64,000 nt of DNA, from contig CM066302.1 of the NCBI GenBank assembly GCA_033807695.1, positions 558,001 to 622,000 on the forward strand, given 5' to 3'. This DNA is from Daedaleopsis sinensis. Taxonomy: Eukaryota > Basidiomycota > Agaricomycetes > Polyporales > Polyporaceae. Both the position numbers and the translations under genes were made by a program. The notes beneath the pieces were generated by a model. The model worked only from the letters and a program-made list of their open reading frames with translations. It had not been told where the DNA came from and made no database searches. Shown piece by piece: positions 22,874 to 33,967 of this stretch (positions are counted from its first letter, which is position 1; the number at the start of each line of letters is the position of its first letter).

Positions 22874-24388
22874 GCTTGATGCCTGCTGCCTGCGCTGGTG
22901 TCGCTGTGTGCGGGCCATGCCATGCTGTGCTCGGTGCCTCGTGCGGTCGTGCGGACGACGCTGCAGGAGGCGCGATTATGCGTTAACCTATTATGGTGCG
23001 GTTCCACTTTTCTCTTTTCCCTTGTCACCTTTGTTTCCTCTTCCTCTTCCTTCTTCTCTCTACCCCTTTCCTTCCCCCCGCTCGCACGTGTCCGGCGTGC
23101 GCGCGGGCTTCCTGTCGCACCTTGCGTCCGCGTTCGTAATATTTGCAGCCCGGCTCTTCCCGTTCCCCTCCGTCGTACCATACTCGCTCGTCTATGTACT
23201 ACTCTGGCTATCTCGTGCTCTCGCCTCGCCCCGCCCACTGCATACACCCCATAAGCATAAGCATATAAAACCCGCGCCCCCCAACCCATCATATCGTATT
23301 CCCGCATCCGCACATACACCATACACCATACATCGTACATACAGACATACAGACATACACCGCCGCAGAAAAGAAGTATACTACGCACGCCCTATTCCCC
23401 CGCTACCGTACCGCCCCATACCCGCCCCGCCGCTTGCTTGTTGTGTTCTCGGTCGTTGGTTATTCCTTGCAGCTTTCCGCCCCCCTTACGCTTACGCTTA
23501 GTCCCGATTTCCGCTTCAGCTCCAGCTTAGCCTTCATCCGCTCTCCTCGTGCCCTCGCGCGCGCGAGGATCCAGAGCTCGACGTTAACTTTTCGCCCCGA
23601 CTGCGATGTTACTTGTCTGTCTCCTCTGTCTCTCCCCGGAGCTGCTCGCGCGCGCTCGCGCCTGTCGTTCCGTGGCCACGTACGCTACCGTTACCGTTAC
23701 CGTTCCTGTTCAAATAGTGCTCGTTGGTCTCCGCTAGATGTGTCGCGCTCTGGGCTTGGCTGCGCGACGCCGAAAACGTCCGCTTATGGATGTATATGTA
23801 TAGTCAGTCCCCTTATGGTCCGCTATAGCTATAGCTTGGGCCCTCCTCGGGATGGGGCTTCGTAAAACATGTAGTACTCGAATTTGAACACCCCCGCTCC
23901 GCCCGCCCCAGGCCTTGCGTGATCCCGGGACCCGCGAAGCGCGTCGGTTTAAATGGGTTAGCTTGGGTGGTTGGTTCCTACGTTGTTCTTCCCCGGTTTC
24001 ACTTGTGACGGCGGACGTCTTGAGGGAAACCTCACTGACACTAGCACTGCTCAGTGTTGGGACTAGTCTCGGAGCTTGGAGGACGCTCTCGGACGCTGAA
24101 TTGATCCCGGGCCCGCGGCTGTACGTGTGGGAGTATTCTGCATGCGCCGCCGTCGCACGCGCGCAATGTCCAACGAAGATTATTTTGGTACCGTGTCCGT
24201 ACATGCTCTGTGCACTGCGTAGACCGCAGGAGCGCAGAAGTTGTCGAATGTGAAACAGTGACACTGACAGCGACCGACCGACAGTTCATTAAGTACTGCG
24301 TCTTCTGTCTTCTGTCGGTACAATGTCACTGTCTATATTGTGACCGGCAGATGACTCGGTACTTACTCGCAGGAGAGGCCTCGACGGC
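22874..24388. other. Pyrimidine-rich and simple-repeat stretch after the bZIP gene
   Basis: Contains long CT-rich tracts (about 23,005-23,085), a TATAAAA at about 23,266, imperfect CATACA repeats at about 23,310-23,360, CTTACG repeats near 23,488 and CGTTAC repeats near 23,690. The early part is probably 3' untranslated sequence. The TATAAAA and following pyrimidine run look like a core promoter, but no coding exon follows that I can support. Confidence 0.4.
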
Positions 24389-24667
24389 ATGTCGTCAATC
24401 GCTCAACAGGACATAATCAACGGCATCAGCCTCTTTTCTGTGATGCAAATCTCAGGCATCGACAGTTCCAAGTGCTGCTGGTACGATGTCAGAATGATGC
24501 TTAAGCTTAAGCCTCCGGACGGACGACTTACCGGCTCGACACAGATTTGGGACGTCATGGTAGACGGGTCACAATATTGGCTCAACATGTTATTTGACTC
24601 GATCGGGCAGCCTCGGCAGTGGGACCCGACTCAGACTGCCACTGCAGGGGCAGGCCCGCCGGCATAG
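24389..24667 (+). CDS. Small unrecognised open frame (92 aa)
   Basis: An ATG-started frame with no introns, ending in a proline-glycine-alanine tail. It contains a GISLFSVMQISGIDSS stretch and several Trp and Tyr residues. No family was recognised and it may be a fragment or chance frame. It lies about 360 bases before the decayed DUF6533 fragment, which is on the other strand. Confidence 0.2.
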   Translation: MSSIAQQDIINGISLFSVMQISGIDSSKCCWYDVRMMLKLKPPDGRLTGSTQIWDVMVDGSQYWLNMLFDSIGQPRQWDPTQTATAGAGPPA

Positions 24668-25026
24668 GATGCGTTTGACGAGTCCAGTGAGTCCGTCCGA
24701 TTATGAAGCCGTCGGTCATCTAAGATCTCGATCGCAGATGGCCAACTTGAACTCCTTCGCAAGATCAGGATCAGGGTGTGTGGCTTGTGCGGTAGTGACT
24801 GTATGTACATCACATCAGGAACTCTTGGAGGCAATGTCGGTCAGTGGGAGAGAAGCAATGATAATTGATGTTCGAGCCGATGCTCACCAGCTCGTCCACA
24901 ACCTGACAGTTATCCATCCGCCCATTCACACTTTCGGCACGCCTTCCGCGAGCCCGGGCGCATCCACAGTGTCCGAGTCACTGACAGAACCGGTGAGGTC
25001 TGTCTCTGTCGGCGCGTCTTCGGACT

Positions 25027-25600
25027 CTAAGTCCGAGTCCGAGTCCGAGTTGCACGGCTCGTCATCGAACAGTCAGCCGAGGCAGCGAGACCCGCGAGCG
25101 CGCCGTCGGGCTGTGTGGACTGAATTTGGGGCTGGAAGCGGACGCAGGAGATTGTCGTGACCGCCGCCGAGCTCTTGTTCACTTTGCGCAGGTTGAGGAT
25201 GAAGTGCGAGATCATGATCGACGCTCTTCTGTGCAGCCGGGCGCACCCGTAAGCAAATCCACGTCGCGCACCGCTGGGATATGAAAGGGTGCGTACTGGT
25301 CATTGGAGAGGGCACCGTGATCTGTGAGGTGGGGGTTCAGTAGTTTGTAAGCGAGGATACGACCACAAGGACAAGACCTTGGCGTCAGACACACTTTACA
25401 CGCTGTAGGACAATTTGAACGATATAGTACGAATGCGGCTAGTCGAGTTCCCATCTGTGGCTAGTGGTAACTGAGTGTTGAGCGTTAAGAAAGACGTGAA
25501 TCCCGGGGGAAGATACTTGTGGGCCGACGAGACCGCGTACCATGAATGAACGTAGTCCACGTTTCCCGAGATACCTGGTGGCATATGGGACACGACCCTA
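25027..25600 (-). pseudogene. Decayed 3' part of a DUF6533-type membrane protein gene
   Basis: The minus strand reads GALSNDQYAPFHIP and then ISHFILNLRKVNKSSAA, matching the last exons of the gene at 28,143-29,885 (VPLSNDQYV..., IVSRFILNLRAVHRNSA). The helix that should join the two parts is missing, and no upstream transmembrane exons were found. The C-terminal tail carries a GAGTCC hexanucleotide run (complement of 25,030-25,049). It is most likely a truncated relative. Confidence 0.55.
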
Positions 25601-26029
25601 TATGAAATCGAAAGGCACCTCGTTGTCCGTGCAGCTCCTAAAAGGTGCGATGTGCAAAATGAGTCGACTGATGCTTTCGGTATTGTCCCGCATTACCTAA
25701 TGAATGTCACTGACAGACCTTGCAAGTTATGCCGCTCCAGCCTTCAAGCTTCAAGAGTAACGCCTACTGAGATGAAGATCCTAGAAGACCGCGTGGGGAT
25801 GATGTCGAAATGCTAATAGGCTAGTACCTCGGTAATAGGTAAGTCACAAAGCTTTAAGCTGACTGCTGTAGAGGGGGCGAGACCTCAGCGCAGGTTCAGC
25901 GAGTTCGGGTCGCCGATATCGACAACCAGCGCAGCTATATTTATTCGGGTATGCTACTGATCGTGAGCTCCATCGCCTCAAAGAACGTATCGAGTCCTTA
26001 CCTCCATCATATAGACAGGTGGTTAATCC
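25601..26029. other. Stretch between decayed DUF6533 fragment and arm B
   Basis: No open frame, splice series or repeat could be supported. Confidence 0.4.
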
Positions 26030-26900
26030 GCGAGGAAGGATGCGCGTGAAGGACTAGGGTCAACGTAAAGGTCAACGTGGGGGAATGGCTGAGCAGCGTC
26101 ACAATTGTAGGAACGCTTTCCTGTATGGACGTCCAGTATGCGGATATATTCGCCGTGTGGCCACGCAAAGATGTCAAGGAGTGTACGAAGATCACTGCGA
26201 CTGGGGAGACGGACGTCGCAACGCAGCCAGCGTCCACCTTGACACTGCGGATGTAAGTATCTGTGGCGGTCTCTTGACGGCGGAGACGGAGGTGGATAGG
26301 GCCACCGGCCACCGCCGTCAATGAGCGACATACTGTCATACCACCTGGAGACACTCCTTCCGCGCGAAGACACTCACGAGCAGTAGGCATAGCTAGTAAC
26401 ACTTACTGTGCCTCGACAGCATACATGCACGCCGTCATCTCCACACCCATAGGGACGGGCTTGCAGCGCAGCTCAAAAAATGTATGATTCTGTAGCGCGG
26501 TATGTTGCTGAATATATGTGTATATGCGCGTGATACTTGAGGAACTTGTTCATCGTCGCCACGTCAACTGCCGACTCTACACAAACTTCAGCAGAGTACT
26601 AGTGCAAATTAGACTGATATACCAGTACGCACGATGTGATCATGTATATAATACGACTTAGAAGACGGTGTGCGGCAGCTGCAGGTCTGGCCTGGCTGCT
26701 GGCAGTACTGGTGGTGGTGGTGGTGGGTGCCAGTAGCAGAGACATCGAGAAGGCGGCAACTGGAGGCACAACCACCATCCCTAGGCGCCTATTATGCATC
26801 ATTCCCACGCCCCTTTTACCCGATGTTCTCGGAGTAGTAAGTAGTACACGACTTGGCAGAGGGCCGTGGCACGTCCACCCATTCCTCCTCCTCATCGCAC
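26030..26900 (-). repeat. Inverted-duplication block, arm B side
   Basis: Reverse-orientation match to 17,100-17,950, ending in the GGTGGTGGTGGTGG-type run at about 26,710-26,726. The reading frames shared with arm A remain open here, but with several small insertions and deletions. Confidence 0.7.
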
Positions 26901-26945
26901 CACTTCTTCTAGCTTAAAGATATCCTACACCCTCATAATTTTGCT

Positions 26946-27429
26946 TCACCAATCGAGACTCGGAGCTACAATGAACACGGGCACGACCGTAATCTTTTCG
27001 CGATCCCACTGCCGGTCGTGTCACTGTCAGCTTATCGCACGATGTTAAACAGCTCGTCAACAGCTTACCACCTCTCCGGACGTGTAGAAGGGATCCTTCT
27101 TCACCATCTCCCAAGCTTCTTCCAAGGTGTTTGCCTCGAGCGTAAAGTACGACCCGACGGCACTGTCGAGGGCGTTCGCGCTGGATGAGCTCACCGAGGA
27201 CGGGAGCACTGCCATCCCAATTCCTAGTTCATCGTGAGTGATCAGGTCGGGATACTTCAGCCTCTTGTAGCGGCTGCTGAAAATAGGAGAGCCACTCACC
27301 GAGCTTCCTGTTCTGGAGGAGCGGGGTGACATGCTCCATATGGTTCGGCATGTGCTTCGAACGCTGCGCATCTGGGATATCTTGCGCGTTGACGAGGAAG
27401 TGGTTATTCTTGTTTGGTGCGAGGGTCAT
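26946..27429 (-). CDS. YCII-like small protein 3 (115 aa)
   Basis: Intact arm B partner of the broken gene at 16,549. Exons on the minus strand: 27,300-27,429, 27,069-27,223, 26,946-27,008, total 348 bases; the first two match the exon lengths of YCII-like protein 1 exactly (130 and 155). The protein begins MTLAPNKNNHFLVNAQDIPD, continues with YFTLEANTLEEAWEMVKKD and ends with FYTSGEVWDREKITVVPVF and a short tail. Function is unknown; the fold is expected to be a small dimeric alpha/beta barrel. Confidence 0.75.
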
Positions 27430-27515
27430 TATGGATGCTGATGCGCACAGAGCAGGACAGTCGTGTCAGGAAGTGTAGCTGGTAGTGCACTGTGCAGGCT
27501 CTGCAACAGTCCTCC

Positions 27516-27522
27516 TTATATA
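27516..27522 (-). promoter_or_regulatory. TATA box of YCII-like gene 3
   Basis: TATATAA on the minus strand, 87-93 bases before the ATG. The pseudogene partner has TATATGAAG at the same place. Confidence 0.5.
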
Positions 27523-27807
27523 CCGGAGGGACTCAGGAGGCCTCAAGCCTCAGGTCTTACTTACTCTGACTCTAGTGCTCTCAAGCAGGTTTGTTCATGA
27601 TTTCCCACCCGCTGTCGCGAGCACAGAGAAGCACAGAGATCGGTCGGGATAATCAAAGTGGTGTTTCTGTAGTCGGGATTGTGTAAGTCATCTATCCTGA
27701 CTTCTGTACATCCAGTCACGAGCACAACCCGCTGACCACCGTCATCTCTCTTAGTCTGTCTCTATCTCACTTTCTTAGCCTACCGCGAAGCCCTCACCCG
27801 ATTCTCT

Positions 27808-27965
27808 CATTCCACACTCGGGACTCCGACCAACACGGGCGTCACTTTGATCTTTTCCTGATCCCACTGCCAGTGCAGCGTCGTGTCATTGAGTGAGTTG
27901 AGTTTAGGCGAGCAGCACCCGACGAACAACTTACAACTTCTCCAGACGTGTAGAACCAGTGATGA
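27808..27965 (-). pseudogene. Truncated 3' end of a YCII-like gene
   Basis: Matches the end of YCII-like gene 1 (16,025-16,182): FYTSGEVV, an intron starting GTAAGTTG, then WDQEKIKVTPVLVGVPSVE and the stop. Everything upstream of the FYTSGE codons is absent; the break is abrupt at about 27,965, where unrelated sequence begins. Confidence 0.7.
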
Positions 27966-28142
27966 ATAGTTAGTCTATCAGAGACTTCTTGCTTGAAGCA
28001 GCGTAGTTCGCGAAGCGATCGAACGGGCTACTGATAAGTAGATGCAGACGGAGGTCGCACAGATTGAGTTCAGTTCGATATCATTGGCAACACTAGAATC
28101 CTCCTGAGCCTCGCTGCTCACGCATAGCCATTTCACGTAGTG

Positions 28143-29885
28143 TCATTCCGGAGGCACATCTCCGACCTCAACTGGGTTCGTAAACTCTTCTTCCGCGACG
28201 TCGACCTCTTCGCACATCAGCCCGGAGAAAGACGCGGCGAGGCTTGCCAGCATGCCATCGTCCGATACGGACCCAGCTTGCGGCTGGAAGCGCAGGCACG
28301 AGACCGTCGAAGTGACCGTGGCGGAGTTCCTGTGTACGGCCCGCAGGTTGAGTATGAAGCGGGAGACGATGATGGACGCGAGCCTGCACGCAGGAAAGAC
28401 CAACCAAAACAATGCAGTGAGCGATGAGAAGTGCTTCGAGTCCAGGGAGGTGACGTACTGGTCGTTTGAAAGAGGAACTGTGAACTGTGGGGAGCATGCC
28501 GGTGGTTCAAAAAGGGGGTTATTTATTATCCTCTCAGACGAGAGGGACTGACCTCGTATGCCGACAGCACGATCCGGATGATGTTGAACGTCGCAAGCAC
28601 CCTGATGGACGGGGCTTCAGGTCAGCGATCACTACCAAGGCCAGCCGAAACCGACGGCGTACACAAAGTACAAGCTTCCTGCACGTAGTATCTGTCAGTG
28701 AGTCGGGGCGAGCAGCGAGGCAACCGAGACGACGGACTCACCATCGTACAGCAAGACATGTCCGAGAGTGGTCCCGATCACTCCCTTGCTCATGCGCACT
28801 GTCGCGCGCGCGTGCCGCCAGGTGACGAGGACGACGAGCAGGTCGGCGAAGATGGCACATCCGCGCGCGGCGATCGTGACTGGAACAAGGCATCAGCGCT
28901 CAGCCCGCAGGGCTACAGTCACTGCGTACTCACATCTAGAAAACAAGAGGGCGGGGACGAATACAATCAGTCAGTCCTCTCCGTAACGGACAACAGTTGT
29001 GAAGAGGCAGCCGCACTTGAAGTTGACCTCCGCGGCCCAAGGGCTGCGGTCGATGCATGAAGCGGGTGTGGCCCAGTTGTCAGCATGTGTCCCTAGCCCG
29101 TTGACGACCTGTGGAAGAACATATGAGTGAGTGCGCCGCGCCGTACGTGCGCCGTGCAGGAGCACTTGCCGAGTCCATGATACGGGGCGTGATCGAAAGC
29201 ACTAGCACCACAAAGGAGATGGGTCGGTTTCTATTGGACAGAGCGTACACCCTGAGCGCGGAGAAGACTTGTGTCGGCATCGTGAGCATCATTCCGAGAG
29301 AGGCGAGTAGGAAACGGGCAGCGGCTCACTTGCAACGGCGATGTTGGGGATCAGCGTGAAGACGATTTGCATGGTCATGATTGCATCGCAGCTATCGGAC
29401 TGAGAATCAACGGCTAAGCACAGTGAGAGGCGGGTAGAACGGTACCTCTAAGGTCGCGAAGCGATTATAAGATCAAAACGGTTCCTAGTTTAATGAGAGG
29501 TAGACTCACGAGTTGCGGGTAAGACTCGAATGGCAAGACGGGGAATGCGTATTGCGCAATCGTACCGTAGCGAGTCATGGCGTACAGGATGGTCGCATGT
29601 GCACGCCGGCCTTGCGGATCCCAGATCAAAGCGACTTCTTGGTCGAGAGAAAGGAGCCAGTCGAATACTATGTTCGCTAGTATGCATGGTGATCAGCTGG
29701 CTACGAACTACCGTTCAAAGCCGGAGTAGATACTGACAGATCGAGAGCGCGTTCCAGTAGCTCCCGGTGAACCTGGTGACTGCGAGTTAGAGCGTAAGAG
29801 AAGACACCTGCAGACGGATGGCTTACTGTGTCAAACGCGACGAGCTTGAAGTAGCAGTAGATGACATTGCTAGGCGAGAGTCGTC
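28143..29885 (-). CDS. DUF6533-type multi-helix membrane protein (start and one junction unclear)
   Basis: Belongs to a large agaricomycete family of uncharacterised seven-helix-like membrane proteins. Exon pieces in order: SNVIYCYFKLVAFDT (about 29,830-29,880), FTGSYWNALSI, NIVFDWLLSLDQEVALIW...FESYPQL (about 29,515-29,670), CDAIMTMQIVFTLIPNIAVA (about 29,330-29,395), FSALRVYALSNRNRPISFV (from about 29,270), a stretch with CIDRSPWAAEVNFKCG, RGCAIFADLLVVLVTW...LLYDG (about 28,745-28,870), VLATFNIIRIVLSAYE, and the last exon from VPLSNDQYV to the stop at 28,143, with IIVSRFILNLRAV. The first Met is not clear, and the junction near 29,150-29,200 does not keep frame with the most obvious splice sites, so the gene could be damaged. 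Confidence 0.6.
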
Positions 29886-30838
29886 GATGTCTGTAGACTA
29901 GGAGGACGGGGACTCCCTTTAAATCATCAGCAGACCTCTCAGAGGTCAGTCCTGTGCGACATAACGAATGCTTAGGGTGCCTCAGGTCGTGTCGTCACCT
30001 GAGCCTCACTCCCACCGGAAAACAAGAGCTGCACAGAAGTGCACCACGATAGCATCCACAGCATATTTTTTTCGCTGCATGGCCCATAGGGGTGGAGGAG
30101 TGCCCCTGGCAGCTGAAGCAATCGATGAGCGTTGTGCACTTCCGCCGACACATGGGCGGTATAGATAGTCCATACGATGGTGGGTGACCATGCGCGTGGG
30201 GGCTTACCACACTATGTCCGAGGAGCAGAGCATTAGCATGGGACAGCCTGGGACCCCGGTATGGCACTACACATCGGAGGGGTCTGAAGCTTGAAGGTCC
30301 GGCTAGAGCTCGTGGACTCAGAAGGGCGTACGCACCGTCAGGTCACTATCAGAGCTCGCACCAAGCCGTGATGCAGTCGTCCGGGGAATCCGATGAATGC
30401 TTGGGCTGCGGCTTCTGAGGTCGCGGCTCGTGAGGAGATAAACATAGGGCAGAAAAATTTGCGTGCACCAGGGCGATCTCCTCCATCGGGCGAGAGCCCA
30501 AGACTATTAGAGGTCCTCTGGGGCGGGGAAATGCGGGCAGGAAATTTCATGAGCATAGCTTCATTTCTCCGAGGCGTCGAGCGGGCTTCTGTCGCTGGAT
30601 ATGACATCGTGGGGACAGAGGACAGCGATTTGGCCAGCAGCGACAATCGTTGCACGCGCCGCGCACAGCCGTTTTCTGAGACGCTGGCCAGATCGAGCCG
30701 GCGGAAGCAATCGTGGCTCGCGAGTCGCTGTCGCTTCAAACATGGTGGCGTAACCACACTTACGACAAATGAATGAAACTCTTTGAGAAAAGATCACTAG
30801 GAAGACGCTCACCTTACTTTGAGCCTCACGGCATGTCA
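29886..30838. other. Stretch between DUF6533 gene and GEP4 copy B flank
   Basis: Open frames at 30,393-30,776 (+) and 30,338-30,757 (-) overlap each other and have no recognisable content. No repeat was seen. Confidence 0.4.
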
Positions 30839-31138
30839 ACTCGGCTCCGCATGGGTTCGGAGGACACGCGGTAATTCGGAATAAGTGCATAGCACGCCAG
30901 TCTTGCTTGACGGTTCTCATTCTGATGTGTCCACTGGGCCATGCGTTGTGGTAGATCTCTGAAAACAAATGCGTGTCAAATCCAGCCTGGGCTCCTCGAT
31001 GAGCCTGCTAGTGCTCGGGGGAGGAGGAGACACGCCAAGGAGGGTGGGTGGGGGAGTAAATTAGTAGTAAGTAGTCAACTGTACGATATTAATAGCGGAG
31101 CTACAAGTGTAAGAGTGAATATGAAGCTCAAGAAGAGG

Positions 31139-32172
31139 TTACTTGCGTAGCGACTCCCATACCCTTCGCATCCAGCTCCGCTGGGCGTTCACAGCCTCTT
31201 CAGCGATAGGCAAGGGCTTAACGAATCGTTGTTGCAGACCCTCTCCCCAGGCCACTTCTTGCGATTTGAGAACCCACCTCTCGACACCCGCCAATATGCC
31301 CTTCTCCATCCCGCGCAACGCAAGGCTGTCTCGCTTCCATAAACCTTCTGTCAACACCGCAAGCGGGCCCACCCTGTCGGACGGTGTCGTCCCATCTCCT
31401 TCCGAGGCTTTTGCATCTACTGCGGGCTTTTCTGCCATCGCTGAACTAGCGGACCACCTGCGCGTCATGCGATTCGCCATGACTATGTCGGTGAGCAGCC
31501 GGTCTCCAACGATGATGAGTTCATCGTCAGATACTGGGCGCGCAAGAGAGGCAAAGTATGCGCGGATGCTTTTGATGCACGAATATGAGGGCTTGAGTGA
31601 AGGATGCCGTAGGACCGGTGCAGAAAGGTGATGTGTCACGGCCTCAGCCTGCACAGACCGTTGGAGCGTGTACGGAAGATACGAGTCTGCATGAACGAAC
31701 TCACCTCGATTTCGCCGACGTCCGTATGTGATCCTGCTGTATTGCTCACTATCAACACGTTTCCCGGACCAAACGTTTCCCGGCACTCCTTCCATGCGTC
31801 CTGGCCGCGTCCATAGACCCTTAGGGAGTTGTAGAGATGATTTGGTGGCATTCACTCACCGTCAGCTCAGGTACCAACCTGTCTTCATGGGGGATCGTCT
31901 GGGATATATTCGAGTGAGTGATGGTGAGCATTGATAGCAGAGTTCAGCACGCACTAGACAATTGTCTTTGTCAAATACAGCACACCGGTAGCCAGCTTTG
32001 TACAATGCTGGGAAGTCAAGCTGGCGTATGTCTTCCTGGCGCGAGGTGTCGGTCAAAGTGTTGATGTGAGACAATGAGAGCACGTACCTTTGACAATGAT
32101 ACTCGGTACAACCAGGCGAGGGTTTATGAGCAGATGAAGAGGTACGAGGATGCCGGGAACGTTGAGAGGCAT
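31139..32172 (-). CDS. GEP4: Mitochondrial phosphatidylglycerophosphate phosphatase, copy B (268 aa)
   Basis: Full-length inverted paralogue of the gene at 7025. Exons on the minus strand: 32,088-32,172, 31,955-32,031, 31,860-31,898, 31,705-31,800, 31,139-31,648; every exon has the same length as in copy A. All HAD motifs are kept: FDKDNCL, IVSNTAG and VGDRLLTD. Protein differences are few and conservative and lie mostly in the A/S/K-rich insert. About 260 bases of 3' flank and the shared upstream promoter were duplicated with it. Two intact copies of this single-copy housekeeping gene type are unusual; whether both are expressed is unknown. Confidence 0.88.
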
Positions 32173-32383
32173 CGTCGAAGTCGGAGTCAAGAGTCAAGAC
32201 GCAAGGGTCTGAGTCCAAGTCCGGACTCGGCACGCGGCGTGACGCGTCTAACGCGTGACACAGCACGTGCGCCTCCCGCGCGCCGCGCGTGTAACGCCTT
32301 CGCAAGAATCGCGGCCGCACAGAGTCTGTTCAGAGTCTTCAGACCTCCACAACGCCGACGCCGACGCCGACAACGTCGCGACG
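32173..32383. promoter_or_regulatory. Duplicated copy of the GEP4/Mdl1 bidirectional promoter
   Basis: Diverged match of 6790-7024 in reverse orientation, keeping a CACGTG E-box near 32,265 and a CCGACGC-type run before the former Mdl1 start. It should still serve the GEP4 copy on one side; the other side leads only into a truncated frame. Confidence 0.5.
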
Positions 32384-32446
32384 ATGCTCGCGGGCATCTT
32401 CGTTTCACCCACTCTCCCCCACTCACGGCGCGGCTGGGAGGGATAA
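32384..32446 (+). pseudogene. First codons of a truncated Mdl1-like gene
   Basis: Starts ATG-LAGIF(V)SP-like, matching the first codons of the intact transporter (MLARILVAP), after a preserved leader with NVAT just before it. The frame loses similarity after about ten codons and stops at 32,444-32,446. None of the other 13 exons was found before the P450 copy at 36,970. Confidence 0.7.
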
Positions 32447-33967
32447 GTCGAACAAGTGTATCCATAGCTGCTCAGGCTCTGCCAGTGCGCCGCTACGCAA
32501 TTGAACTCGCTCATGGTGTCATCGCCACAGTAATAAGTCTCCAGCACAGGACTCGTATCACTAAAGGGCTCCCTGACGGTATCTCCAGTGGTGGCATACC
32601 GTGGAAGCATATTGCTAGGATGTGGTATACGTTTTGATTGACAGGCTGGCTGCTACGCACAATTGTGGAGTCGCGGATTTATGGAGTACTTGATGTGGCA
32701 ATAGCTTTGAGTTCAAGCGGCAAGCCGAGGAGTACAATAGGTTGCAATACGTTAGGGCATCGTAGCTTGATGCATGGTGCCGGCGGCGGACAGTGCACAA
32801 TAAGCTACAGTGGCGTATACAGCTTACTATGGTCGTCATGGACTTGCATATTTTCGAGTCTTCTTGGGCGGATCGAGTTGTCAAAATGAGCTGATTGCTA
32901 CTTGTGACACAATAGCGAGAATATTCACCTGGATACCCATACATGGCCAATGTAGAAGAACTCCCCATCTGATTGTGAGCGCACCGGGTAGTCCTCCAGC
33001 TCTCTAGCATACTGAAGCGGAGTCGCCGTATGCACGGCTACCACTTGCATGCTCTGCAAGAAGTCAGTGTATATTGAGCTGTGCGCGAGGTATAAGTGAA
33101 ACTGTATCAGGACCGCTACTGCAACTCACCTCGTGCCCTATCCCTCCACCACCAACCGCCGTCATGAGAGTCCATCATTCTCTCACAAAACCTAACCCTC
33201 GCGCGCTCAAGATGAACAACATCTTCGATCTTTCGCGCTGCGAGTCCCGGCGGCCCCCCACCGCTCAAGCCACTCACACGAGTCCCACCGTAACCCTGTC
33301 CCCTCGAGCTTCACCACGCGGACCCGGACCAGCCGCCACCCAGTCCCAATGCACGTCTAAGTCACTCGAGACCGACTAGCCGCAGAAGAACCATATCGTC
33401 ATGCTCTTGGGCATTGTCATTTGTAGGCTCCGGAGAGAACACAGCGACTCGCTACCACTCCTCCTATGCGATCCGCATGGCTCTTCTCCGCGCCCGGGAT
33501 GAATATTGATGCGGTGCCTTGCACTGCGACCCAGCGGTGACTCGGACACGGGGCGGATTGAATTGATGCTCGACGAGTCCGGAGGTATAGAGATGGGGAG
33601 CTGAAGTGCATGAGGAGCGTGACTCTTGGGGAAAACATGTGTAGGCACACTCACTGCTATGGTCACAGATGAACCTGTTCTGCGATGATTGTGTGGGTGT
33701 GAAACGATGTAATAAGGAGAGCATGTCCTGATGCGAAGCAGTCAGTGAAGGCGTCGACAAGAGGTGAAGCTAATTATCACCTCACAGTGTGTATTGTTCG
33801 AGTAGCGGTGGCGTATGTAGCTGCCGCTTTGACTGATGATGAGATTCGAGTTAAGTGAGAACCAAACAGTGGGCGACAGAGATGCTCAGGCTTTGCCATG
33901 GACATATAAGACGAGTATGAAGGGCGACACCTCCTATCGCCAGAAACACTGCATCGTCCGCGGCAAC
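32447..33967. other. Stretch with one exon-like minus-strand piece
   Basis: Minus strand about 32,930-33,060 reads MQVVAVHTATPLQYAREL followed by EDYPVRSQSDGEFFYIGHVW and then a possible donor. It looks like a real exon but no continuing exons were found, so it is probably a gene fragment of unknown family. The remainder shows no supported features. Confidence 0.3.

Noticed and set aside
22199..22918. Minus-strand frame of 239 codons and plus-strand frame of 349 codons over bZIP exon 3
   Set aside because: Both are alternative frames of the GC-rich bZIP exon, dominated by Arg and Ala.
24594..25160. Plus-strand frame of 188 codons with a Ser-Glu run
   Set aside because: Its second half lies opposite the DUF6533 fragment, and the Ser-Glu run is the GAGTCC repeat read on the other strand.
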